In this document: piece by piece, positions 53,629-62,187 of the stretch | How positions within the stretch are numbered: the stretch's first letter is position 1 | How the letters are laid out: every line of letters begins with the position of its first letter | Source: Parasphingorhabdus cellanae | GTDB taxonomy: Bacteria; Pseudomonadota; Alphaproteobacteria; Sphingomonadales; Sphingomonadaceae | Reading direction: 5' to 3' | Assembly: GCF_017498565.1 (NCBI RefSeq) | Contig: NZ_CP071794.1 | Coordinates: 3,710,001-3,774,000 of the forward strand | Length of the DNA stretch: 64,000 bases | Position numbers and translations under genes: made by a program | Notes under the pieces: model-generated | Told to the model about the DNA's origin: nothing | Databases searched by the model: none | What the model saw: the letters and a program-made list of their open reading frames with translations, nothing else

Positions 53629-55785
53629 CTAACCTTTTGCCGCGCTAGACGCTTGCTCTTGCGGTTTAAGAAATAGTTTGGGCAAATCCTCCACTCGCTG
53701 TGGACGAGCAATTTGATATCCCTGTATCTCGTCAACGCCTGAAACTTGAAGCAGCTCAAGTTGTGCATCGTTTTCAACGCCCTCGGCAATGACGCGCATA
53801 TCAAGCGCGTGAGCGAGATGCGAGATTGTCCCAATAATGGCGCGATCGGCGGCTGAATGTTCGATGCGCGATATAAAGGTGCGATCAATTTTGAGGCAAT
53901 TTGCTGGCAAATCACGCAGATATTGCAACGATGAATAGCCAGTGCCGAAATCATCGATGGAGATCCCGACACCGGTTTGGCGCAGACGATTTAAAGTCTC
54001 ACGGACATGATCGTTATTATCGAGCAATAGCTCTTCAGTAATTTCGACCACGATCTTCGATGGATCAATTCCGTTTTTCTGGATATTCTTCAATATCTCT
54101 TCGCAGACATTCTGGTTTTGAAACTGGCGCGGCGATACGTTTATGGCGACACGCGGCAGATCGATGCCTTCCTCCGCAAATTGTCGGATCTGTTTGCAAA
54201 CCTCGGCAATAACCCATTTGCCCAAGCTATCCATAATACCTGTGTCATCGGCTACTCTTATAAACTGTACCGGCAGCAAACGCCCGCGGGTCGGATGGTC
54301 CCAGCGAATTAACGCTTCCAGTCCGACATAGTTTAAGGTCTTCGCATCAACAATCGGTTGATATTCGAGGGCAAACTGATCCTGTCCCAGCGCGTCGCGC
54401 AACTCTATTTCCAGAGCAGCATCAGCCTGAGCGATTTGGTTCATACCTTCCGAGAAAAAGCGGTGGCAATTACGGCCATTGGCTTTCGCATCATACATTG
54501 CGAGATCGGCGAGGCGCAGCAACTCTTCATAATCATCACCATCGTTTGGAATTAAGCTGACGCCGATACTCGCGCCGATGACTTGCTCTATCCCGCTTAT
54601 GGAATATGGTTGATTGATCGCTTTCAATATTTTGGTACACCGCGAGTTGATGGCGTCTGCGCCTTCCACTTTGCCCAAAATGATCGCAAACTCATCACCG
54701 CCTATGCGTGCTGCGAAGTCGTCTGGACCGATCATCTCGAGAAGGCGGTCAGCCACTTCCCGCAGCAACGTGTCACCGCTATGATGGCCGCGCGTGTCGT
54801 TGATTACTTTGAAGCGATCGAGGTCCAGCAGCAGCAAAGCCGCTTCCTGTCCGGTTTTCGCGCAGGTATCGATCGCTTTGCGAACCTTTTCGGCCAACAG
54901 TGCGCGATTGGGTAGGCCCGTCAACATGTCATGGAGAGCAAGATGCGTGCGGTGCTCTTCAGCAAATTTACGGGCGGTAATATCCACTGCTGTCGTCAAT
55001 ACTCCGATGGTTTCACCATTGTGATTGAGCAGCGGAGATTTGTTGCAGTGGAAGATCAACTCAACGCCGTCACTTGTGAACTTCTCTTCATAATGCGGTA
55101 TTGGCTGTTCCGATTTCAGCACGCTTTTATTTCTGCGTTCAGAATTCTGTGCAAGGTCCGGCCCCAGCAATTCGCCAAAATCCTTGCCAACCATTTGATC
55201 GGGCGTCTTGTCGAACAGGGCCGATTGATAAGCATTGGTGAACAGACACCGACCTGACCGATCGGTGGCGTTGATCATGATTGGTATGGTATCAATAATC
55301 TGCTCGAGCATGCTTTTGCTTGCCGGCGTGTCTTGATCTACGGCATCAGAGAGCGCCGCATGTTTGCGTTCAATCTCGGAAGCGCGCTTTCTCAGATTGA
55401 CGCTTTTTTCGTTTTTCGTCAAAAGCGACATCGCCCGTTTGCAAAACTCAACGTGGGATACCGGACTTTGTAGGAAGTCGGTCGCGCCGGCATCCAGCGC
55501 AGACAACCGGCACTCGCGGTCCTGATGTGCTGTGATCACGATTGCGGGAACGTCGCTGCAAGAGGACATCTTGCGCACTTTTCTGATAAATTCCGCGCCA
55601 TTCATTTGTGGCATCCGATAATCCACCACCAGCAATTCAGCGCTGTTATTCCCCAACCATTCCAGCGCTTCGATGGGATCGGCAAATGTCACGGAGGAGT
55701 ATTTCTCCCCCATGATTGTCACAAACTGGGCATAAATCCTTAGATTTGTTGGCCGGTCATCGACGATGAGAACGCGCGTTGTCAT
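53629..55785 (-). CDS. response regulator with RpfG-like receiver and PAS-GGDEF-EAL output
   Basis: A 718-residue protein. Its receiver (1-120, Asp55 in VVDYRMP, FADPIEALEW, GATDFL) is very similar to that of RpfG. The usual lysine is replaced by Ser107 (LQSPV). A linker, a PAS domain (about 160-275), GGDEF (intact at 362-366, no RxxD inhibitory site seen) and EAL (Glu490; EITEELL, DDFGTGYSS, LKIDRTF, AEGVE all present) follow. It probably makes or degrades c-di-GMP under control of the kinase encoded next in the operon. RpfG itself carries HD-GYP here, so the output domain has been exchanged. Confidence 0.9.
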   Translation of the reverse strand: MTTRVLIVDDRPTNLRIYAQFVTIMGEKYSSVTFADPIEALEWLGNNSAELLVVDYRMPQMNGAEFIRKVRKMSSCSDVPAIVITAHQDRECRLSALDAGATDFLQSPVSHVEFCKRAMSLLTKNEKSVNLRKRASEIERKHAALSDAVDQDTPASKSMLEQIIDTIPIMINATDRSGRCLFTNAYQSALFDKTPDQMVGKDFGELLGPDLAQNSERRNKSVLKSEQPIPHYEEKFTSDGVELIFHCNKSPLLNHNGETIGVLTTAVDITARKFAEEHRTHLALHDMLTGLPNRALLAEKVRKAIDTCAKTGQEAALLLLDLDRFKVINDTRGHHSGDTLLREVADRLLEMIGPDDFAARIGGDEFAIILGKVEGADAINSRCTKILKAINQPYSISGIEQVIGASIGVSLIPNDGDDYEELLRLADLAMYDAKANGRNCHRFFSEGMNQIAQADAALEIELRDALGQDQFALEYQPIVDAKTLNYVGLEALIRWDHPTRGRLLPVQFIRVADDTGIMDSLGKWVIAEVCKQIRQFAEEGIDLPRVAINVSPRQFQNQNVCEEILKNIQKNGIDPSKIVVEITEELLLDNNDHVRETLNRLRQTGVGISIDDFGTGYSSLQYLRDLPANCLKIDRTFISRIEHSAADRAIIGTISHLAHALDMRVIAEGVENDAQLELLQVSGVDEIQGYQIARPQRVEDLPKLFLKPQEQASSAAKG

Positions 55786-55892
55786 AGGTTCGCATTACGC
55801 AGCGATAATCAAAATAAGGTTAACGTATCATTGGTATTGTGCATCGTTGTTTTTAACGGTCAAATCTATGCATTTGCTGGAAAATAGACTCT

Positions 55893-58800
55893 TCAAGCAT
55901 TCAGCAAAGACACGTCCCCGCCGGCGGCTGCGATATTGCGTGTAATTGTCTTCTCATGGACAAACCGATCATGCGTATCAGCCATCGTTAAAATGGGGGG
56001 GATCGATCCTTTTCTTGACGCGATCGCTACCCCAATAGCCTTGATATTAGCGTCATTCGGTTCGGTTATGAGGGCACCAAAAGGTGCATCTTGCAGCTGA
56101 CTGGTCAAATCATCCAACGTGGATATTGTCCGTTGAACAAATCTGTCGATACCAATGGTCCGGTTTATGGCTGTGAACACCGGATCAATATCGCTCGTCG
56201 AACCGCCTTGATCGATCTGCAAAAAACTATTGCCGGTAACTATGGCGCGCGCGCAAGCGACAAGAATCGCATCGTCATCCTGCATCACCGAAATGATCAG
56301 GCCGCGCCCTTGAAGATGGTAAGCGTTCGTTTCGCCGGCAGGTGATGCGAGAGCGCCATCATTTGTGAGAAGATGTTTTCTGGATTGAAGTTCGCGACCA
56401 ATGAGTTCGCCAAATTCACTTCCGATATCTCTAGCCAATGTGGTAATCACTTCATCAGACGGGAAACCGCCATCTGTTTCGTTATAGGCAGCGATGCCAT
56501 CTGAAACGGCCCGGGAAAGATCGCCCAAGATAGTTTTGTCGTCACTGTCTGTGACAGCGACAGGTTTATTCGAAATATCTATTTTCGATCCTATTTTTTT
56601 CGAAAGACGAGGCAAATAAAGTGGGCCGCCAGCTTTGGGTCCTGTCCCTGACATTCCTTGGCCGCCAAAAGGCTGAACGCCGACCACGGCACCGATCTGG
56701 TTGCGGTTGATATAGATATTACCAACATGGGCCTGTTTGGCCATCGCATCACATATGCTGTCAATCCGGCTGTGGATACCAAGTGTTAAGCCGAATCCGC
56801 TGTTGTTGATCTTGTCGATCATACCCATTTTTTCATGGGCAGAAAACCGGACGATATGCAGTACGGGGCCAAAAATTTCCCGGTCAATATCGGAAAAACG
56901 ATCCAGTTCGTAAGCGACAGGACGGATGAAATGACCTTCTGGGATAAGACCTGTTGTTGTCTCTCCAACCTTTCGTCCTATTTCATCTAGTCGCTTGATA
57001 TGGCTGACGATATTCTGCTTCGCGTCGGCATCAATAACCGGACCGATATCGCAATCCATTTGATCGGGATTGCCAATCCTTAATGCATCCATCGCACCGC
57101 TCAGTAATTCCATAAAAGCATCCGCTATGTCCTCTTGCACGCATAGGACGCGCAGCGCTGAACAACGCTGTCCGGCACTTTGAAAAGCCGAGGATACGAC
57201 GTCATCGACCGTTTGCTCCAAGAGGGCAGAAGAGTCGACTATCATAGCATTAATGCCGCCGGTTTCAGCAATAAGGGGAGTGAGCGCGCGCCCTTGGTCG
57301 GCCAGACGGCTTGCTATGCGTTTGGCTGTTGCCGTCGAGCCGGTAAAACAAACGGCTGCAACTGCCGGATTGGAAATCAAGGCTTCGCCAATATGCGCGC
57401 CATCACCGGGAACCAAATTAATCGCCGCCGGATCAATTCCCGCATCATGCAACAACCGCACTGCCTCTGCCGCTATCAGCGGTGTCTGTTCAGCGGGCTT
57501 CGCAACTACCGTATTCCCGGCCGCCAGGGCTGCCGTGATCTGACCGAGAAATATCGCAAGCGGAAAATTCCATGGGGAAATGCATATTGTTACGCCGAGC
57601 GCTTCCCGATCCGCAAAAGACGCCGCTCTCGCTTGTTGGGCATAGTAGCGACAGAAATCCACAGCCTCTCGCACTTCATCTATTGCATCTGACCATGTTT
57701 TTCCTGCCTCTTTGACCGCCAGATAATGGAAAGTTCCGGCCCGCAGCTCAAGCAAATCAGCGGCCTTTTCCAGCGCAGCAGCGCGTTCGGAAACGGGGCG
57801 GCTAGACCATCCCTTAAAAGCCAGGTTAGCCGCTTCAACCGCTGTCTCAGCTTGTTTTTCGTCAGCGGAAACAACATGGCCTATAACCTCATGTAACATC
57901 GCTGGATTGGCGACCGCTTGCTGATCGCCTGTGGCTTCTTCGCCGATGATATTTGGTGCAGCAAGAAAGGTGTCTTGCGCAGCATGATTCAAACCCTTTT
58001 TGAAACGAGACTGAATTTCCGGATTGGATAGATCCCAACCAGCTGCGATTTCCCGTGTGCCTAGCAGATAACGTCGTGGTTTCGGGATAATATCATTTGT
58101 GACGGATTGATATTGCGTCAGCTCAGTGACTGGATCGCGCGCAAGCGTGAATAGCGGGATGTCCTGATCGGCTAGCTTGTTTACGAAAGAGCTATTGGCA
58201 CCATTTTCGAGCAATCGTCGGATCAAATAAGATAACAGATCTTTTTGTGTGCCCACCGGCGCATATATTCGACTGCTGGCGTTGGGCTGGGTCAATATAA
58301 TATCGTGCAGCTGTTGGCCCATGCCGAAGAGGCGTTGAAATTCAATATCGTGGTCATTGCCTGCCAACTCCTGCACCGCCGCGGCGCTATACGCATTATG
58401 CGTGGCAAATTGTGGGTGAAAACAATCGGGATGGTCCAACAGTTTTTGTGCGCAGGCCAGATAGCTGAGATCTGTCATTTCCTTTCGAGTGAACACGGGA
58501 TAGCTCTCGAGTCCCATCTCCTGAGCGCGTTTTATCTCGCTGTCCCAATAGGCGCCTTTCACGAGCCTTATAAATAGAGGTGCTTCGAGTTGGCGGGATT
58601 TTTCCGTCAGCCAGTCAAGCAAGGGTAGGGCGCGTCGCTGATAGGCTTGCACCACAAAGCCTAGGCCTTGCCAGCCCCTGAGTTCAGGACTGGCGATCAG
58701 GGCTGCAAGAACATCCATCGATATGTCAAGCCGCTCGGTTTCTTCCGCATCAATGGTAATTTGAACATTTGCTTTTTTTGCTTTGATAGCAAGCGTCAGC

Positions 58801-59597
58801 AATTTGCGCGCAATTTGGGGAACAACATGTTTTGCTTGGGCATATTCATATCGAGGGTGCAAGGCCGATAATTTTATCGATATGCCATGGTTGAATCGAG
58901 GGTCATGAGACTGGGCGTTTTGCGCTACTTTGTCCAAGGCTTGCGTATAAGCCGCGTAATATTTTTCTGCATCAGACATGGTACGTGCCGCTTCACCGAG
59001 CATATCAAAAGAGAAAAGATAACCCGTTTGGCCATATTGCTTGGCGCGCTTCAGCGCTTGATCGAGAGTTTCGGCAAACACAAATTGCGAGGATAGGGCT
59101 TTGATTGCCGTTCGGGTCGCGAAGCGGAGTTTTGCATTGCCGGTCTTCGCCAGTGGGTTTCTGGCGTTCTTTGTCCACTGCAGCCATTTGTCAGTCAGAT
59201 GCAATGCTCTGCCAGAGAGGCTCATCGCGAGCGTATGGCCCGACCCGGCGTGAGAAAGCCAGCGGCGCCCCTTAAGCTTATCGCGGATGAGTTCGTTAGC
59301 GGTGACAGGGTCGGTTGTTCGAGACAAGGCTTCTGCAAGGCGCATGAGCTGCACACCTTCGTCACTTGATAAGCCATATTCTGTCAGAAACTGATCGATT
59401 AAGGGTATATTGGTGTTGGCGCGTAGCTGCTCCATCAAGCTGCTGCTGCTAGCTGATATCTTGTCCCAGGCCGCGCCGTCGAGCCGCAAATCGTTTTGCA
59501 TCTTTGCCTTTAAGGCTTTTTCGCAGCGCCACGTCGCAGCGGAGATATCGTTTCGAAGCTTTTGTTCGGATGAGTGGATCGGGGTTTGCTGATTCAT
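55893..59597 (-). CDS. putA: bifunctional proline dehydrogenase / L-glutamate-gamma-semialdehyde dehydrogenase
   Basis: PutA oxidises proline to glutamate in two channelled steps, with electrons to quinone and NAD. The 1234-residue protein has a helical N-terminus, the flavin barrel (about 140-480, with LVKGAYWD) and the aldehyde dehydrogenase (about 545-1010). The latter contains ISPWNFPL, AETGGINAM and the catalytic Cys812 in GQRCSALR. A C-terminal domain of about 200 residues is present, as in long PutAs. There is no ribbon-helix-helix repressor domain at the start, so it should not self-regulate. Control probably falls to the divergent PutR. The ribosome site is weak. Confidence 0.96.
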   Translation of the reverse strand: MNQQTPIHSSEQKLRNDISAATWRCEKALKAKMQNDLRLDGAAWDKISASSSSLMEQLRANTNIPLIDQFLTEYGLSSDEGVQLMRLAEALSRTTDPVTANELIRDKLKGRRWLSHAGSGHTLAMSLSGRALHLTDKWLQWTKNARNPLAKTGNAKLRFATRTAIKALSSQFVFAETLDQALKRAKQYGQTGYLFSFDMLGEAARTMSDAEKYYAAYTQALDKVAQNAQSHDPRFNHGISIKLSALHPRYEYAQAKHVVPQIARKLLTLAIKAKKANVQITIDAEETERLDISMDVLAALIASPELRGWQGLGFVVQAYQRRALPLLDWLTEKSRQLEAPLFIRLVKGAYWDSEIKRAQEMGLESYPVFTRKEMTDLSYLACAQKLLDHPDCFHPQFATHNAYSAAAVQELAGNDHDIEFQRLFGMGQQLHDIILTQPNASSRIYAPVGTQKDLLSYLIRRLLENGANSSFVNKLADQDIPLFTLARDPVTELTQYQSVTNDIIPKPRRYLLGTREIAAGWDLSNPEIQSRFKKGLNHAAQDTFLAAPNIIGEEATGDQQAVANPAMLHEVIGHVVSADEKQAETAVEAANLAFKGWSSRPVSERAAALEKAADLLELRAGTFHYLAVKEAGKTWSDAIDEVREAVDFCRYYAQQARAASFADREALGVTICISPWNFPLAIFLGQITAALAAGNTVVAKPAEQTPLIAAEAVRLLHDAGIDPAAINLVPGDGAHIGEALISNPAVAAVCFTGSTATAKRIASRLADQGRALTPLIAETGGINAMIVDSSALLEQTVDDVVSSAFQSAGQRCSALRVLCVQEDIADAFMELLSGAMDALRIGNPDQMDCDIGPVIDADAKQNIVSHIKRLDEIGRKVGETTTGLIPEGHFIRPVAYELDRFSDIDREIFGPVLHIVRFSAHEKMGMIDKINNSGFGLTLGIHSRIDSICDAMAKQAHVGNIYINRNQIGAVVGVQPFGGQGMSGTGPKAGGPLYLPRLSKKIGSKIDISNKPVAVTDSDDKTILGDLSRAVSDGIAAYNETDGGFPSDEVITTLARDIGSEFGELIGRELQSRKHLLTNDGALASPAGETNAYHLQGRGLIISVMQDDDAILVACARAIVTGNSFLQIDQGGSTSDIDPVFTAINRTIGIDRFVQRTISTLDDLTSQLQDAPFGALITEPNDANIKAIGVAIASRKGSIPPILTMADTHDRFVHEKTITRNIAAAGGDVSLLNA

Positions 59598-59705
59598 CTT
59601 GCGAACTTAATGATTTGCATTAGATGTGTAATATCGAATTATGGCCTTATATGGGCATAATTTCTAATTTATTATACTTTCATAGGATGAAAGGACTAAT
59701 ATAAA
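59598..59705. promoter_or_regulatory. putA/putR divergent promoter region with putative PutR site
   Basis: The 108-bp AT-rich spacer contains the imperfect palindrome TTATGGCC-N-GGGCATAA (around 59640-59660). The right part, ATATGGGCATAAT (59649-59661), recurs exactly at 60240-60252 beyond putR. Lrp-family regulators bind AT-rich palindromes in divergent spacers, so this is the best candidate for PutR binding. The assignment is inference. Confidence 0.5.
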
Positions 59706-60185
59706 ATGGAAGATAGGGAAATCGATAAGTTTGATTGGCGCATATTAAATGCAGTTCAGGCTGATGGTCGGCTTTCGCTTTCTTCGCTTTCTGCACAAGT
59801 CGGACTATCGAAAACACCATGTCAGATACGCCTCAAACGCCTTGAAGAAGATGGTTATATAACTGGCTATCACGCACGCCTGAATATGCGAAAGATACGA
59901 AAAAACTATGTCGTTTTCATTCAAGTGAAACTTGAGGCAACCAGTCGGCGACATCTTGAGCAATTTAATAATGCTGCAAGAAAAATAGACGCGATCCAGT
60001 CCTGCCACATGATGGCTGGCGGCTTTGACTATCTACTCAAAGTTCGCTGCCGCAATATGGAAGAATATCGTTCCATCCTTACAGATTCCATCAATGATCT
60101 ACCGGGTGTCTATCAGACAACAACCTTCCCAGTTATGGAAGAGGTGAAGCGAGTGGCCGATGTGGATCTAACCAGTTCGATTTAG
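59706..60185 (+). CDS. putR: Lrp/AsnC-family regulator of proline use (PutR-like)
   Basis: A 159-residue Lrp/AsnC protein. The N-terminal helix-turn-helix is DWRILNAVQADGRLSLSSLSAQVGLSKTP. The C-terminal RAM effector domain ends in DLPGVYQTTTFPVMEEVK, with a ligand-loop-like GGFDYLLKVRC. Divergent placement next to putA is the standard PutR arrangement in alphaproteobacteria, where PutR activates putA with proline. The ATG at 59706 has AAGGA upstream at a slightly long spacing. The symbol rests on context. Confidence 0.88.
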   Translation: MEDREIDKFDWRILNAVQADGRLSLSSLSAQVGLSKTPCQIRLKRLEEDGYITGYHARLNMRKIRKNYVVFIQVKLEATSRRHLEQFNNAARKIDAIQSCHMMAGGFDYLLKVRCRNMEEYRSILTDSINDLPGVYQTTTFPVMEEVKRVADVDLTSSI

Positions 60186-60239
60186 GGTTAAAGCGTAAGT
60201 CACGAATTAATGTTCTAATCGACATATTCGAAGTAACCG

Positions 60240-60252
60240 ATATGGGCATAAT
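60240..60252 (+). promoter_or_regulatory. second copy of the putA/putR 13-mer
   Basis: ATATGGGCATAAT repeats the sequence at 59649-59661 exactly. It lies 55 bp after the putR stop and 120 bp before the unidentified gene at 60372. If the first copy is a PutR site, this one may link the downstream gene to the same regulator. Confidence 0.4.
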
Positions 60253-60280
60253 GAAGCTTGAAATATTCAGATAACTCAAG

Positions 60281-60316
60281 CAGATGATGAACAATAACAA
60301 TATTGTTCATCATCTG
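60281..60316. repeat. perfect 16-bp inverted repeat with 4-base loop
   Basis: CAGATGATGAACAATA (60281-60296) and TATTGTTCATCATCTG (60301-60316) pair without mismatch around ACAA. No T tract follows, so it is not a standard terminator. It lies 56 bp before the start of the unidentified gene. It could be a strong 5' RNA hairpin, an operator, or a transcription end for putR. Confidence 0.85.
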
Positions 60317-60371
60317 GAATCGCGATTTTCGATTGAGAGTTGAGCGATCACAATAATATCGGGGACATGCG

Positions 60372-60962
60372 GTGGAATTCTCTTATGCTGATATATTGGA
60401 TATGCTTTCGATAAAGCATAACGTGACTAAAGATAAGGTGGTGGCATTTCGCGGAAGGCTACAGCATTTCCAGCGTCTTGGTTTTCCGGCTGGTGCAAAT
60501 ACCGGCAAAGGTCACATGGTTGCCTATTCATGGCGGGAACTGTTCCTAATTGGTCTTGCTTTGGATTGCTTGGAAATTGGTTCAACGCCCGACCGTAGTG
60601 TCAATGAAATCGTGAAATTCGAAGATGTTTTTCTGTCAGCCGTGGCGCGCGTCGCAAGAGGCGGCCAAGCGGATGACGGTGGAGAGTTTGCATGCTTTTT
60701 AATTGTTGAATTGTCTAACTTGATGTCGCTGAAAGCTGAGAATGATTGGAGCCAAACCGTTAAATTGCTGTCACATAGCGATCTGATGGAAATATTATCG
60801 AGTGAGGGTTTGGATGCTCATCGCTCACCTTATGCGTTGATAGATTTGCGTCAGTTTTTGGCTGGCATTTTAAATGCATCTTTTGAAACTCTTGATGGCT
60901 CGAAAACAAAAATCATTAGTGATTTGAAAAATTGGGCCAGCCAGCAACCTGACGTTGATTAG
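60372..60962 (+). CDS. uncharacterised 196-residue protein, possibly DNA-binding
   Basis: I do not recognise a named family. The protein is soluble, with no signal or membrane segment. The first 75 residues (SYADILDMLSIKHNVTKDKVVAFRGRLQHFQRLG, then GHMVAYSWRELFLIGLALDCLEIG) look like a winged-helix/MerR-like arrangement, which would suit a regulator. The rest is helical without motifs. The start is GTG at 60372 with CGGGGA upstream at good spacing. A large inverted repeat and the repeated PutR-like 13-mer lie in its leader. It stands alone between putR and thyA. Confidence 0.72.
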   Translation: MEFSYADILDMLSIKHNVTKDKVVAFRGRLQHFQRLGFPAGANTGKGHMVAYSWRELFLIGLALDCLEIGSTPDRSVNEIVKFEDVFLSAVARVARGGQADDGGEFACFLIVELSNLMSLKAENDWSQTVKLLSHSDLMEILSSEGLDAHRSPYALIDLRQFLAGILNASFETLDGSKTKIISDLKNWASQQPDVD

Positions 60963-61039
60963 TTTCGTTTGTGGTTGCGTAGGTTGATCAATTACGATCA
61001 ATTGCCTGGTTGAGGAAAGCAGGAGAGCCGTATAGCGTC

Positions 61040-61999
61040 ATGGCGAATATATTTGGAGTGAACGTTGTGAGTCCTAGCCAGCATTATGAGCAGCAATATC
61101 TTGATCTCATGCAGCATATTTGGATGAATGGCGACGAGCGAGTGGATCGGACGGGTGTCGGCACTCGAGCAGTATTTGGTGCAACAATGCGATTTGATCT
61201 TGCGGAAGAGGCGATTCCTCTTCTTACAACAAAGCGTGTGTTCTGGAAAACGGCCACCAGAGAAATGCTGTGGTTTCTTACTGGCGATACGAATATCCGT
61301 TCGTTGGTTGAGCAAAAGGTGCATATTTGGACCGACTGGCCCTTGGACAAATATCGCAAGGAAACAGGTCAAAAAATAAACCGAGATGAATTCGAGCAGC
61401 GGATCATCGAAGACAAAGCGTTTGCAGAGCAATGGGGCGATTTGGGGCCCGTCTATGGGAAGCAATGGGTCGATTGGCCACGCTACACACCAGCCGGTGA
61501 AGGGCTGTACCGGCGAGAAAAAAACGGTATCAATCAGATCAAATTACTTATCAATGGTTTAAAAAATAATCCAGGTTCCCGGCGCCATATTTTCACAGGA
61601 TGGAACGTCGCTGAATTGGATCAGATGGCACTGCCGCCTTGCCACAAAACTTATCAGTTCTACGTGTCGGACGGTAAATTATCGGCAATCCTCTATCAGC
61701 GCAGTTGTGATCTTGGGCTGGGGTTTGCATTCAACATTTATTCCGCCGCTTTGCTTGTGCGCATGATTGCACAGCAATGTAATTTGGACGCAGGCGAACT
61801 GGTTTGGAATGGTGGAGATGTGCATCTATACTTGAATCATACTGAACTTGTTGAAGAACAACTGTCACGCAAACCCTCTGGTGCGCCCAAATTCAAAATA
61901 TTACAAAAGCCAGATTCTATATTTAACTATCAAATCACTGACTTTGCAGTGGAGAATTATGCGCCGCAACCTCACATTTCCGCACCGGTTGCCGTATAA
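61040..61999 (+). CDS. thyA: thymidylate synthase
   Basis: ThyA methylates dUMP to dTMP with methylene-tetrahydrofolate. The 319-residue protein has the N-terminal DRTGVGT loop and a longer-than-E. coli middle insert (about residues 85-130). The catalytic Cys201 lies in LPPCHKTYQFYV, and RSCDLGLGFAFNI and NGGDVHLYLNH follow. The frame opens with TTG at 61010; the ATG at 61040 gives the better start. An AGGAGA lies about 13 bases upstream, a little far. No folA gene follows, though it is a common neighbour. Confidence 0.95.
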   Translation: MANIFGVNVVSPSQHYEQQYLDLMQHIWMNGDERVDRTGVGTRAVFGATMRFDLAEEAIPLLTTKRVFWKTATREMLWFLTGDTNIRSLVEQKVHIWTDWPLDKYRKETGQKINRDEFEQRIIEDKAFAEQWGDLGPVYGKQWVDWPRYTPAGEGLYRREKNGINQIKLLINGLKNNPGSRRHIFTGWNVAELDQMALPPCHKTYQFYVSDGKLSAILYQRSCDLGLGFAFNIYSAALLVRMIAQQCNLDAGELVWNGGDVHLYLNHTELVEEQLSRKPSGAPKFKILQKPDSIFNYQITDFAVENYAPQPHISAPVAV

Positions 62000-62082
62000 T
62001 TTTTGATGGCAAATAATTCTTCAAAATTGCGTTCGTCAGATACGGGATTCCGTAGCGGTGTAATTTTATTCCATTACATGAG

Positions 62083-62094
62083 TGTAAATTTACA
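62083..62094. promoter_or_regulatory. 12-bp perfect palindrome upstream of the secreted protease
   Basis: TGTAAATTTACA is a perfect palindrome about 93 bp before the protease start, seven bases ahead of a TATGAT that could be a -10. It is placed as an operator would be. The regulator is unknown. Confidence 0.4.
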
Positions 62095-62113
62095 ATAAAA
62101 TATGATATTCACA

Positions 62114-62147
62114 CTGTTCTTGTGAGTCGCAGGGATTCTCAGAACAG
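62114..62147 (+). other. leader hairpin before the secreted protease
   Basis: CTGTTCT (62114-62120) and AGAACAG (62141-62147) form a 7-bp stem, extendable by GAG/CTC past a bulge. It would lie in the 5' leader of the protease message. It may affect translation or stability. Confidence 0.35.
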
Positions 62148-62187
62148 TAGTACAGAGTAGTTCAACCACCTCTTAGGGAGAGCTAGA

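Noticed and set aside
56000-59500. Several long open frames opposite putA
   Set aside because: They are antisense shadows of a clear 1234-residue coding frame and show no protein-family features.
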